In this document: positions 42,738 through 50,421 of the stretch, one piece after another | Position numbering within the stretch: position 1 is the first letter of the stretch | How the letters are laid out: the number at the start of each line of letters is the position of its first letter | Origin: Paenibacillus sp. PvR098 | Lineage (GTDB): Bacteria > Bacillota > Bacilli > Paenibacillales > NBRC-103111 | DNA: 64,000 nucleotides | Direction of reading: 5' to 3' | Assembly: GCF_017833255.1 (NCBI RefSeq) | Contig: NZ_JAFIBU010000001.1 | Coordinates: 2,170,001 to 2,234,000, forward strand | Made by a program: the position numbers and the translations under genes | The notes under the pieces: generated by a model | The model's database searches: none | The model's input: the letters and a program-made list of their open reading frames with translations, nothing else | What the model was told of the DNA's origin: nothing

Positions 42738-43710
42738 GCTCCTGATCCCCAAAGCCAGGTAAAATCATCTGTACGATAAGGTCAGCCATCTTGCCTTCCG
42801 CCTCCGCCTTCGTCACCACATCCGATGTAATGACACTATTCTTGCTGACGATAATCTGTCCATTGCGATCATAAATATCTTCACCCGCCTTATTACCGAC
42901 GATATACTGATTTTTTATCAGCTCGATCTCCTCGGTCAAGGGGAAAACGGCGCTTCTATTCTCCTGCGATGCCTGCGGCTTCAAAGGTACAACCTTGCTT
43001 CCGCGACCTGAGATATCCGACGCTGCTGCAGTAAGCGGCTCGGCTATAACCGTCTGTGGAAGCATCCCAGGTTCAGATCGCTCCCAAGGGAAGCCCGAAT
43101 CGATGAGATGTTCCTTGGGCTTTGGCGCGGCTTCATCTACTCCGTGCCCCCCCGTATGCGAACGGTCATTAAGTTCCCCTAAGTATTCGTCAATATTATC
43201 CCAAAAGCCGCTTAATGTTTCTGGTTGCTGCTTGGGTTCTTCAGCAGGAATCTCTAACTGGGGATGCGATTCTTGTGGAGGCCGCTCCTCCACGGGTGTG
43301 CTCATATCCGGAGGCATACCGTCATCGAACTGATGAAGAACAACCCGCTCAAGTTCATCCAACATGATTTTAAGCAGATTTTGAACCATTTGCAGCTCTT
43401 CATCTATTTTTCGGGCTCTTTCCTCCTGCTCCGCTTTTCTTGCTGCAAACTCGGCTCGGACACGTTCAAGCTCCGCTTCCTTCTGTTGATTCAGCAGTAC
43501 GACAGCATCTTTCGTCTTCTTTAGAATCAGGTCTTTATAAACATGTGCGGATACCGACGGTTTGACTTGCTGCTTTTTTTCGTTCCATTCCTTTTCCAGC
43601 TGCATATTTTCTTTCTTCACGTTCTCGATTTGCTGTCTCAAGACAAAAAATTGGTTCCACAGAATTTTGACGTTATCCTCAGGGATCCCTGGTTCTGGAC
43701 CTTCTGGCAT
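42730..43710 (-). CDS. Coiled-coil scaffold with C-terminal YIVGN domain (cluster B, first)
   Basis: This protein of about 326 residues has a long coiled coil (about residues 20-150), including YKDLILKKTKDAVVLLNQ, then a Pro/Glu-rich linker, and a C-terminal domain of about 60 residues: NQYIVGNKAGEDIYDRNG followed by VITSDVVTKAEAEGKM. That domain matches the ends of the proteins at 17106 and 46118. AGAAGGG lies 7 nt before the ATG at 43710. It lies between a small coiled-coil gene and pelG, parallel to the scaffold in cluster A. No membrane segment or signal peptide is visible. Confidence 0.65.
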   Translation of the reverse strand: MPEGPEPGIPEDNVKILWNQFFVLRQQIENVKKENMQLEKEWNEKKQQVKPSVSAHVYKDLILKKTKDAVVLLNQQKEAELERVRAEFAARKAEQEERARKIDEELQMVQNLLKIMLDELERVVLHQFDDGMPPDMSTPVEERPPQESHPQLEIPAEEPKQQPETLSGFWDNIDEYLGELNDRSHTGGHGVDEAAPKPKEHLIDSGFPWERSEPGMLPQTVIAEPLTAAASDISGRGSKVVPLKPQASQENRSAVFPLTEEIELIKNQYIVGNKAGEDIYDRNGQIIVSKNSVITSDVVTKAEAEGKMADLIVQMILPGFGDQEHE

Positions 43711-43729
43711 AAAATTCCCTTCTCTCGTC

Positions 43730-44056
43730 TTAAGACTCCGACATTTTGCTACGTGCAGTTTGAATGGTCTCAAGCAGAAGCTGCTTAAACCGTTGTTTTT
43801 TTAAGTTTTTATCTACAATAATCCGTTCTTGCTGTTCCTCTTCCTGCCGCAGCTCCTCCGTAATACGGTAGACCTGTTTCGTGTTTTCGAGATGAGACAT
43901 CATAATGAGAGACGAGATTTCTCCTTCAAAGACGGATGAAATTGCGTCATGCTCTCTAACGTCCGTAAGCTTTTTCTTCCATTCTTCATTCTCGGCTATC
44001 AGCTTCTTAAGCTCATCCTCTGATTCGGATATCAATTTCTTATACAACGCATCCAC
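43730..44056 (-). CDS. Small coiled-coil protein (cluster B, first)
   Basis: This 108-residue, almost wholly helical protein has many Glu, Lys and Gln residues. The second half (SSLIMMSHLENTKQVYRITE, then QLLLETIQTARSKM) aligns with the small protein encoded at 46741. Size and composition recall FliJ/FlgN-like export chaperones, but no family could be assigned. It is followed 19 nt later by a scaffold gene, and the same small-then-scaffold order recurs at 46995-46118, so the two probably form a complex. Confidence 0.6.
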   Translation of the reverse strand: MDALYKKLISESEDELKKLIAENEEWKKKLTDVREHDAISSVFEGEISSLIMMSHLENTKQVYRITEELRQEEEQQERIIVDKNLKKQRFKQLLLETIQTARSKMSES

Positions 44057-44087
44057 AATCGATTAGCCCCCCCAAGTCGCACAGCCG

Positions 44088-45851
44088 TTATGCCGTTTGC
44101 TTTCCACCGTTTAATCGTTTGTTTCCGGCCAACTGCATCAGCAACTTCATCCTCTCCAGCTCCATACTTGCACGTTCACGATCCCCGAGTCTTTCATAAC
44201 ATACCGCGATTTCCCCTATCAAAACGGGAGTAAATACAGCCGCTGGAAGCATGTTTACGGCCGAACGAAACTGGGCTGCCGCCTCCTGGTAATATCCTCG
44301 TGACATTAAGATATAAGCTTGCTCTGCGTGAAGCTTTTGAAGCTGTTCGGGAGATAAACCCCGAGCGGCAGGTACGTTTTCGTGCGCGTAGATAGACAAT
44401 TTAATGTAGCTTTTCAAATAATTCTCCAGCACTTTATCCAGTGTCAGAAAATGAAGCGCCCGCTCCCGGGCCCGTTTGCCTAAAGAGTTCCTCAATTCAG
44501 GATCCTTTAGCAGCACTATGATTTTATCGGCCAGTGCCTCGCTGCGTCCAGGGGTTACGACAAAGCCCGTATCACCCAATGCCTCCCGAATGCCTCCTAC
44601 GTCAGTTGCAACAACTGGCTTGGCGGTCATCATGCCTTCCACCACTGCGTAAGGGAATGCTTCCGTCATGCTGGACAGGGCAACCACGTCGCCGCTCTGA
44701 TAAGCCGCCGCCATATTCTGAGTATGTCCCGCAAAAATAATCGTCTCATTCAAATCCAATTTATCCCGCAAGGCGAGGCATTCTTCATAGTATTCCTGCA
44801 CCGCCACGCTTCCGTGAATCACAAATCGTACATCCGGGATCTGCTGTTTTACCGTAAAAGCAGCTTGAACCAACGTTAATATATCCTTGTTCGGGTCGAT
44901 ACGCGCAACCGTCACAACCGTCGGATGCTCATTTCTCCGAATGGGACCCTCCCGAAAAATCTGTTCGTCCACGCCGTTATAAATGACATTAATTTTACTC
45001 GGCTCCACCCCGAGCCTGGACTCCCATCGCGTGTTGTACTCGCATACGGGAGAAACCTGATCCGCAAAGGTGTAATTCAAACTGACAATGGAAGATACTA
45101 GCCGTATCAAAAACGTATTTAAAAAAGAGGACAGTCCTCTCTTGGATAATGACAAATATTGTTCCCGGAGATACACGCCATGCTCGGTTAAAAGCAGTGG
45201 AGTTTTATGCGCCATTTTGGCCAACACGGCAGGAATACCGCAGAAAGCTGCCGCCGAGGAATGGGATACATGCACTTTGGGAATGGGGTTGTTCAATATG
45301 TTGAAAAAACGGTAAATCCAGCCAAGGCTTTGAATCATGCCATAAATATCTGGTTCCGGCAAATGAGTACGGGTATCCTTGCACGCGGACAATATAATGT
45401 CCTTGTAGATGTCCCAGGTAATTTCAGCCTTGAAGCTTTCTTTGTATTCGTACTGACTGAAGTATTGATTCAATTCGTAGAGAATTTGACCGAAACGGGT
45501 TGGATTTTTTTCCGAGCTGATAATTTCTTTGATCAAATCGGAAAAGAGGGGGATAAACCGTTTTTTAACTACCTGGTGCACCGTTCTTTTTTTGGACAGA
45601 TAGACTTGAGAGAATGGTATTTTTAGATGCTCACAGGGTTCCTCTGTTCCCCACAAGGGCATTTGGGTTATTTGCGTATTTTGGGGTTTTTCGAATTGAG
45701 GGGTAATGAACGGGTCAGCCACCACACTGAAGATGACGTAATCCACCATGCTCAGCTGTTTGACTAATATATCACACCAAGTGCTGACGCCGCCTTGGAA
45801 GTAGGGATAAGTTCCTTCCGTTAAAAGCATAACTGTGAGCTTATTTTTCAT
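44088..45851 (-). CDS. PelF-like GT4 glycosyltransferase with C-terminal TPR (cluster B)
   Basis: This protein of about 587 residues is paralogous to the gene at 18378. Features are MLLTEGTYPYFQGGVSTWCD, TEHGVYLREQYLSLSKRG, VIYNGVDEQIF, VARIDPNKDILTL, and TEAFPYAVVEGMMT with the E-x7-E pair. The C-terminal about 90 residues form a TPR-like hairpin (ILMSRGYYQEAAAQFRSA, then CYERLGDRERASMELERM). ATG at 45851 aligns with the cluster A start but its ribosome site is weak (GGACGG); an upstream start would add 29 residues of unlikely character. A probable promoter lies near 46040, so this gene may open the main cluster B transcript. Confidence 0.9.
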   Translation of the reverse strand: MKNKLTVMLLTEGTYPYFQGGVSTWCDILVKQLSMVDYVIFSVVADPFITPQFEKPQNTQITQMPLWGTEEPCEHLKIPFSQVYLSKKRTVHQVVKKRFIPLFSDLIKEIISSEKNPTRFGQILYELNQYFSQYEYKESFKAEITWDIYKDIILSACKDTRTHLPEPDIYGMIQSLGWIYRFFNILNNPIPKVHVSHSSAAAFCGIPAVLAKMAHKTPLLLTEHGVYLREQYLSLSKRGLSSFLNTFLIRLVSSIVSLNYTFADQVSPVCEYNTRWESRLGVEPSKINVIYNGVDEQIFREGPIRRNEHPTVVTVARIDPNKDILTLVQAAFTVKQQIPDVRFVIHGSVAVQEYYEECLALRDKLDLNETIIFAGHTQNMAAAYQSGDVVALSSMTEAFPYAVVEGMMTAKPVVATDVGGIREALGDTGFVVTPGRSEALADKIIVLLKDPELRNSLGKRARERALHFLTLDKVLENYLKSYIKLSIYAHENVPAARGLSPEQLQKLHAEQAYILMSRGYYQEAAAQFRSAVNMLPAAVFTPVLIGEIAVCYERLGDRERASMELERMKLLMQLAGNKRLNGGKQTA

Positions 45852-46028
45852 ACCGAACACCGTCCCATGAAAACATTTTTCGTCTAGCGAAAAATGGCCG
45901 GTTGCACTAATAGCTCTGTCTGCTCCAAGTGCCCACATAAGGAGTAGACTTCAACGCTTCCATTGCTTGTAATTTTTTCGAAAAATATGACGAAGCACAT
46001 CTATATACCCATTATCATTGATACAATA

Positions 46029-46057
46029 TGTATCTCACGAAACAAATATTTTGTCAA
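46029..46057 (-). promoter_or_regulatory. Possible SigA promoter for the main cluster B transcript
   Basis: On the minus strand TTGACA (46052-46057) is followed after 17 bp by GATACA (46029-46034). The first hexamer is perfect and the second is weak. It lies about 180 bp upstream of the pelF-like start, in the 266-bp gap after the second scaffold gene. Nothing else was seen in that gap. Confidence 0.4.
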
Positions 46058-46117
46058 GTCATCATTTCTTCCCACTTATAGGTCAAAAGAACTATAGATT
46101 CTTCCTTAAGACTTATC

Positions 46118-46714
46118 CTACTTACTCTGTGTAAGCATATTCATATGCAAAATAAGCTGCGTTAGAAGGTTTAAACGCTTGGCTTTTTCTATAACTTCCA
46201 TCGTAATCAGATCGCCTTCGGCGATCAGCAGCTTACCCTCTTGATCGTGCAAATCCTCACCCGCTCTTTTCCCTGCTATATAGTTCTTCTTTAAAGCTTC
46301 AGACTTTGATGACTTGTCCGTATCTTCCTTTTTGATTTGAGAATGAGCTGCAGCAATTTTCCCCGAAGCCTTCTCCACTTCGTTCAGCAGCATGCCCAGC
46401 ATTTGCTTCTTCTTGTGGATTTCTTGTTCCACAATTGCGATTTCTTGCTCACGGCCCAGCTTTTTTCGTTTGTAGCTCTCATGTAATGCGAGCACGTCCA
46501 CCTCGTTTTGCCCGTGCAGCAGAAGCACCGATTCTTTCGTTTTCTTTCGGATCAAAACAATATATTCCTCATCCACTTCGGGAAGTTGAAGCCCTCTCTT
46601 TAATGTAGCCAGCTTTGCGAGCAATTCACCATTCAGCTGCCTCTCCTCTTCAATATGCTGCTGGAGATATCGGTACTCTTCACCCTTTGGCTTTTCCCAC
46701 TCGTCTGAACCCAT
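46118..46714 (-). CDS. Coiled-coil scaffold with C-terminal YIAGK domain (cluster B, second)
   Basis: This 198-residue, compact version of the protein at 42730 has a coiled coil with VLIRKKTKESVLLLHGQN, directly followed by the shared domain: NYIAGKRAGEDLHDQEG and LITMEVIEKAKRLNLL. The long Pro/Glu linker of the first copy is missing. It is separated from the main cluster B transcript by 266 bp and may belong to a small two-gene unit with the protein at 46741. The function is unknown; the domain is the common factor among the three scaffolds of both clusters. Confidence 0.65.
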   Translation of the reverse strand: MGSDEWEKPKGEEYRYLQQHIEEERQLNGELLAKLATLKRGLQLPEVDEEYIVLIRKKTKESVLLLHGQNEVDVLALHESYKRKKLGREQEIAIVEQEIHKKKQMLGMLLNEVEKASGKIAAAHSQIKKEDTDKSSKSEALKKNYIAGKRAGEDLHDQEGKLLIAEGDLITMEVIEKAKRLNLLTQLILHMNMLTQSK

Positions 46715-46740
46715 TTCTAGTTCCTCCTTTTTTTATTGCG

Positions 46741-46995
46741 CTAATACTCCGCTATCGCTTTACGGATCAGGTTCGATGCTTCTTGAAGGACACTTTTCAA
46801 GCTTTCCAGACTCTTATATTTTTCGAGCAATAACTGTTCGTGCAGCTTGTCTTCTTCTCGCAATTGCTTAAGCAAGACATATAATTTTTTCGTGTACTCT
46901 ATCTGGCATACCAACAGCAAAGAGGCAGCTTCTTTTTCATAATCATTCGTTAGATAGAAAGGATATTGCTCTTCGATTTGCCGGATCTCTTCCAT
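46741..46995 (-). CDS. Small coiled-coil protein (cluster B, second)
   Basis: At least 84 residues from ATG at 46995. The region QIEYTKKLYVLLKQLREED and VLQEASNLIRKAI aligns with the small coiled-coil protein at 43730. The homology-like helical sequence continues upstream in frame for about 22 codons without a canonical start, to an ATC codon at 47061 that has GGGGGGAT 5 nt before it. Either initiation is at a non-standard codon or the first part of the gene is not translated. It is followed 26 nt later by the second scaffold gene. Confidence 0.55.
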   Translation of the reverse strand: MEEIRQIEEQYPFYLTNDYEKEAASLLLVCQIEYTKKLYVLLKQLREEDKLHEQLLLEKYKSLESLKSVLQEASNLIRKAIAEY

Positions 46996-47129
46996 CAACG
47001 TTCGATTACGTTCTTTCCAGTCTTCTAGCTCGCATTCCAGCCTTGTCTGCTCCGTATCGATATGGTATCCCCCCGGTTTCCTATAAATGAATTCTACATT
47101 ATGGAACTGCTACATATGTATGCATTCAT

Positions 47130-47161
47130 ATAAACAAACAGACCGCCCCAAAGGGACGGCC
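47130..47161 (-). terminator. Terminator of the histidine kinase gene
   Basis: On the minus strand GGCCGTCCC pairs with GGGGCGGTC (one mismatch) around a 3-nt loop, followed by TGTTTGTTTA. It lies about 60 nt after the kinase stop codon. Confidence 0.65.
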
Positions 47162-47219
47162 TGAACAGTCAAGAAATATATATTATTACGTTTGTTTACA
47201 TCGCCTGATATCCAAGCGA

Positions 47220-49232
47220 TTAGTCCTTACCCGATGATTCCATCGGCAGCCGGACAAAAAACTGGATCCTGCCCTCTTCCGATTGGGAGACGTGGATTTC
47301 TCCTCCGTGCAGTCGAACAATCTCCCGGCATACAGCTAGTCCGATGCCGCTTCCAACCTCGGATAAACCCGCCTTATAGAACCGTTCAAATATCCTCTCC
47401 AGTGCCTTTTCGTCAAGCGGATTCGCTTCGTTTTCGAAGATGATTTCAAGAATCGCCCCAACCATGCGATAGGATAGGCTAATCCTACGGCCGGGAAGTG
47501 TAAATTTGAGAGAATTGGATATCAAATTATCGATCAATCGTTCGATCAAAAACAAGTCCGCCCTCACGACAAGCACGTCCCCCTCGAACAGCTCATCGAG
47601 CGGCTTGTGCGACCATTGGAACCCGCTTCCCCGAATAACAGGTTCCGTTCGTTTATACAAAAATCGCATCAGATCGATAGCTTTAACGAATACGGGTGAA
47701 AAGCGCATCTCTCTTTCTTGAAAACTGGCGAGGTCGTTTAGATTTTGTGCCAGCTTGATCGCCCATTCTGACTGCTGCTCAATCACCACTAGATCAGCCG
47801 TGCCCTCCGGAGACACGTAAGCCGCCAGCTGCTTCGCCCGACGGCGAATAAGAGCGATTGGCGCTCTCAAATCATGGGCGATATTGTGCATAAGACGAGA
47901 GTTGGCCTGGTGCGATTCAGTCAACTGCCTCGTGCGCTCCGATACCTTTCGCTCAAGCTCTTCATTGGAGGCCGCCAGCCGCAGAGTCAAAGCATCCGAC
48001 TCCTGCTTTAAAGCTACGTAGCGTCTGATGGTTACTCCCATTTGGGACAGCAAATAAACGAAAAAGCCAGCGTAAACCAGTTCTTCGGACGTCAGCGGCA
48101 CGGCCAAATAATAAAATGTATCGTTTACGAGAGAAAGCAGAGCAATCGCAAGTGCAATCAGTCCAGAACGCGCCCCCATGCGCCCATGCCGAATGGCTAT
48201 CGGATAAACAAAGCACAGTACGAAGAGTACAGCGCAGGCTGCCACGGCCGCATGCATGACCATCCATTGAGTAAAAAACGAGCTTGGGGTGGCTAGAACC
48301 ACCATCGCAAAGGCAACTTCGAGCCCGCGAATCGAGTTGATCATCAGACGTGAATATTCTTGAGGATACATGGCTCGAAAGTAATGGGAAAATGATAATA
48401 TGGCGGCGATTTCAATCAGGTATTCCAGCTTCACCTGCCAAGCCCAGCTTAAGCCGGGAAACCAGGCAGCCACAAGCACCTCTCCAAGAAAAAACATACG
48501 GAGGGCGAAACAGATCGACAATGCCCCCAGGAACAAAGTCGAGCGTTCGGGAAGATACAGCCATGCAAAAGCGAGATAAAACACTCCCATCATAAGCAGT
48601 GCACCGCTACTAGCATACTCTCGCATCATCTCGCGTTGAAGGGACGACTCCAGTGCCGTCTCGCCCCCAATGGAAAGCCCTTTCCAGATCCCGCCTTTTC
48701 GTTGAGCAAAATTGGAGACCTGGATATCAATCTGCAGCTCTCGCTCTGAGGTAACAAAATGAACTCGCTCCACGGTTTCCTTGGGAATAGACGAGTCGCT
48801 GCTTTTTCCTACAGTACCAACCGTTCTCAGCTTTTTTCCATTCACCCACAACGTGTAAGAGGAAGCTACGGGCTCGATCAGCAAGCCGAGAGTTGTTCCG
48901 ACGTCTTCCGGATGCAGCGTGATACGAAGTCGGTACGTACCGAAGCCAGTGCCTCCATTCAAACCGGGTAAGGAATGCAGGGATTCCCAGCTCTGCGGTA
49001 CTTCTACAAACACTGCCTCCATCATCGGGATCGGTTCGTCCGGCTCGATCAGTCGTCCTGGCACAAAAGTCCATTGGCCCTGGAGAGGAATCAACCGATT
49101 ATCTGAGGAAAGAGACATGGAGCTGAAATCAGCGTTTCCCTCTTCAATAGCCAGCAAGGGTTCATCGGTGGTAGGTGAACATCCTGCCAGTAAGATTAGG
49201 CAAACCGCCATGACTACAAGTATTCCTCTCAA
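47220..49232 (-). CDS. 7TMR-DISM sensor histidine kinase
   Basis: This 670-residue kinase has a lipoprotein-type signal (LILLAGC), a jelly-roll extracellular domain (about residues 30-190, with LWVNGKKLRTVG), seven membrane helices (about 205-400), a coiled linker (NEELERKVSERTRQLTES), a HisKA H-box in LMHNIAHDLRAPIALIRR, and an HATPase domain with NLISNSLKFTLPG and GSGIGLAVCREIVRLHGG. 7TMR-DISM sensors usually detect carbohydrates or related ligands. It is divergent from the response regulator at 49373, and the pair shares one intergenic region, so they form a two-component system. It lies next to cluster B and may regulate it. Confidence 0.93.
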   Translation of the reverse strand: MRGILVVMAVCLILLAGCSPTTDEPLLAIEEGNADFSSMSLSSDNRLIPLQGQWTFVPGRLIEPDEPIPMMEAVFVEVPQSWESLHSLPGLNGGTGFGTYRLRITLHPEDVGTTLGLLIEPVASSYTLWVNGKKLRTVGTVGKSSDSSIPKETVERVHFVTSERELQIDIQVSNFAQRKGGIWKGLSIGGETALESSLQREMMREYASSGALLMMGVFYLAFAWLYLPERSTLFLGALSICFALRMFFLGEVLVAAWFPGLSWAWQVKLEYLIEIAAILSFSHYFRAMYPQEYSRLMINSIRGLEVAFAMVVLATPSSFFTQWMVMHAAVAACAVLFVLCFVYPIAIRHGRMGARSGLIALAIALLSLVNDTFYYLAVPLTSEELVYAGFFVYLLSQMGVTIRRYVALKQESDALTLRLAASNEELERKVSERTRQLTESHQANSRLMHNIAHDLRAPIALIRRRAKQLAAYVSPEGTADLVVIEQQSEWAIKLAQNLNDLASFQEREMRFSPVFVKAIDLMRFLYKRTEPVIRGSGFQWSHKPLDELFEGDVLVVRADLFLIERLIDNLISNSLKFTLPGRRISLSYRMVGAILEIIFENEANPLDEKALERIFERFYKAGLSEVGSGIGLAVCREIVRLHGGEIHVSQSEEGRIQFFVRLPMESSGKD

Positions 49233-49372
49233 CCTTCCACCTCTTGGAAACTACATTTTTTATATTGGGACAGGCAATTCAATATACATCTGGCTGAAAT
49301 AGGTGGTACAATAAATATACTTAATTGGAAAGAGGAGGGACATTGTCCAGACATCGGTCGAGGACTTGTCAT

Positions 49373-50047
49373 ATGCCGAATAAAGCAAAAATACTGCTGG
49401 CAGAAGATCAACAATTAATGCTTGATAGTGTACAGCAGCTGTTGAAAGCAAACCCGCGTTACACCATTCTTGCCGCCGTCGCAAACGGCCGGCAGGCTCT
49501 CCAGTATCTCGAAACCCATACGGAACGGCCTGACCTGTGTTTATTGGATATCCAAATGCCCGAACTCGACGGGATTGACTGTGCCAGGTTCATTAGAGAA
49601 CGTTACCCATCCGTCAAAATAGCGCTCCTTACCTCCTTTAACAGCGAATCCTACATGGAACAAGGGCTGATCTCGGGAGTCAACGGATACATTTTGAAAG
49701 ATACAAATAATGAAGCTTTTGATCGGTCGATTCAATCGATGTTGGACGGTCAATTTATAGCGCCGGCGGCGCTGATGAATTTTTTGTCAGGGCGCCTTAA
49801 GATGTTAACGGAAATGGAGCAAAAAAGCAGTATTCGTTATACAACTGAATTGTTGTCCCGATCGCTTGACGAAAAAGACATCGAGATCGTTTGGTTCATC
49901 TGGCGTGGATGGACTAACCGAATGATTGCAGATGAACTTTATATTAGTGAAGGAACGGCGAAAAACTATATCTCGCGCATTTATCGCAAGCTCCAAATCA
50001 ATAATCGCTCCGAGCTGATGCAACTGCTTAGAAACTTGTCACAATAA
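49373..50047 (+). CDS. NarL/LuxR-family response regulator
   Basis: This protein of about 224 residues has a receiver domain (ILLAEDQQLMLDS, phosphoacceptor Asp in LCLLDIQMPELDG, conserved Thr/Ser and Lys in LLTSF and YILKDT), and a C-terminal LuxR HTH with MIADELYISEGTAKNYISRI. ATG at 49373 has GAGG 9 nt upstream; a TTG at 49343 with AGGAGGG before it is an alternative that adds 10 residues. It is divergent from the 7TMR-DISM kinase and is its likely partner. Confidence 0.92.
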   Translation: MPNKAKILLAEDQQLMLDSVQQLLKANPRYTILAAVANGRQALQYLETHTERPDLCLLDIQMPELDGIDCARFIRERYPSVKIALLTSFNSESYMEQGLISGVNGYILKDTNNEAFDRSIQSMLDGQFIAPAALMNFLSGRLKMLTEMEQKSSIRYTTELLSRSLDEKDIEIVWFIWRGWTNRMIADELYISEGTAKNYISRIYRKLQINNRSELMQLLRNLSQ

Positions 50048-50161
50048 CTCCTTGGGCTGAAGCCATGTCTACCCATCCCTTGCGGATTGAATGTTACACT
50101 TTGTATCAAATCATCTACAATAGTACCACACAAAATTTCTTTTCAAAAACCAAATTTAAAT

Positions 50162-50196
50162 AAAAAAAAAGAAGCCGGGTTTATTCCCAGACTTCC
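50162..50196 (-). terminator. Second, duplicated terminator beyond the MFS gene
   Basis: On the minus strand GAAGTCTGGG pairs with ACCCGGCTTC and is followed by ten T. Sequence and flanks resemble the MFS terminator at 50391-50421, including the coding-like GAGGAAGTC, so it looks like a duplicate of that 3' end. Confidence 0.7.
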
Positions 50197-50244
50197 TCTA
50201 CGCAATGTATATAATAAATTGGATAAGCCTCCTACAAATGAGCA

Positions 50245-50344
50245 TGTGTATAACTTCTCTTGTGGATATGTTGACATTTTAGAAAAAATCCTTATACAGA
50301 CTTAAATTGCAGCATGTGAGTTCTGTGTATAACCTTGTGGATAA
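50245..50344. repeat. 100-bp element with four DnaA-box-like 9-mers, copy 2
   Basis: Boxes are TGTGTATAA at 50245, TGTGGATAT at 50261, TGTGTATAA at 50324 and TGTGGATAA at 50336. Offsets 0, 16, 79 and 91 equal those of copy 1 at 30399-30498. Both copies have the same orientation, and both lie beyond the terminator of a minus-strand gene. Confidence 0.7.
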
Positions 50345-50390
50345 AAACTTGGACGAGGCAGGCAGCTTCTTATAATCGACAGCATCACTC

Positions 50391-50421
50391 AAAAGAAAGA
50401 AGCCGGGTTCACCCCGACTTC
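50391..50421 (-). terminator. Terminator overlapping the MFS stop codon
   Basis: On the minus strand GAAGTCGGGG and ACCCGGCTTC pair around a loop that contains the TGA stop codon (50409-50411), followed by TTTCTTTT. The last four codons of the MFS gene form one arm. Confidence 0.75.

Larger units (their letters stand above)
50048..50390. other. Intergenic region with terminator copy and DnaA-box element
   Basis: The gap of about 340 bp between the convergent regulator and MFS genes holds two similar terminators (50162-50196 and 50391-50421) that bracket the second copy of the four-box DnaA-like element. No terminator following the regulator gene on the plus strand was recognised. Confidence 0.6.
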
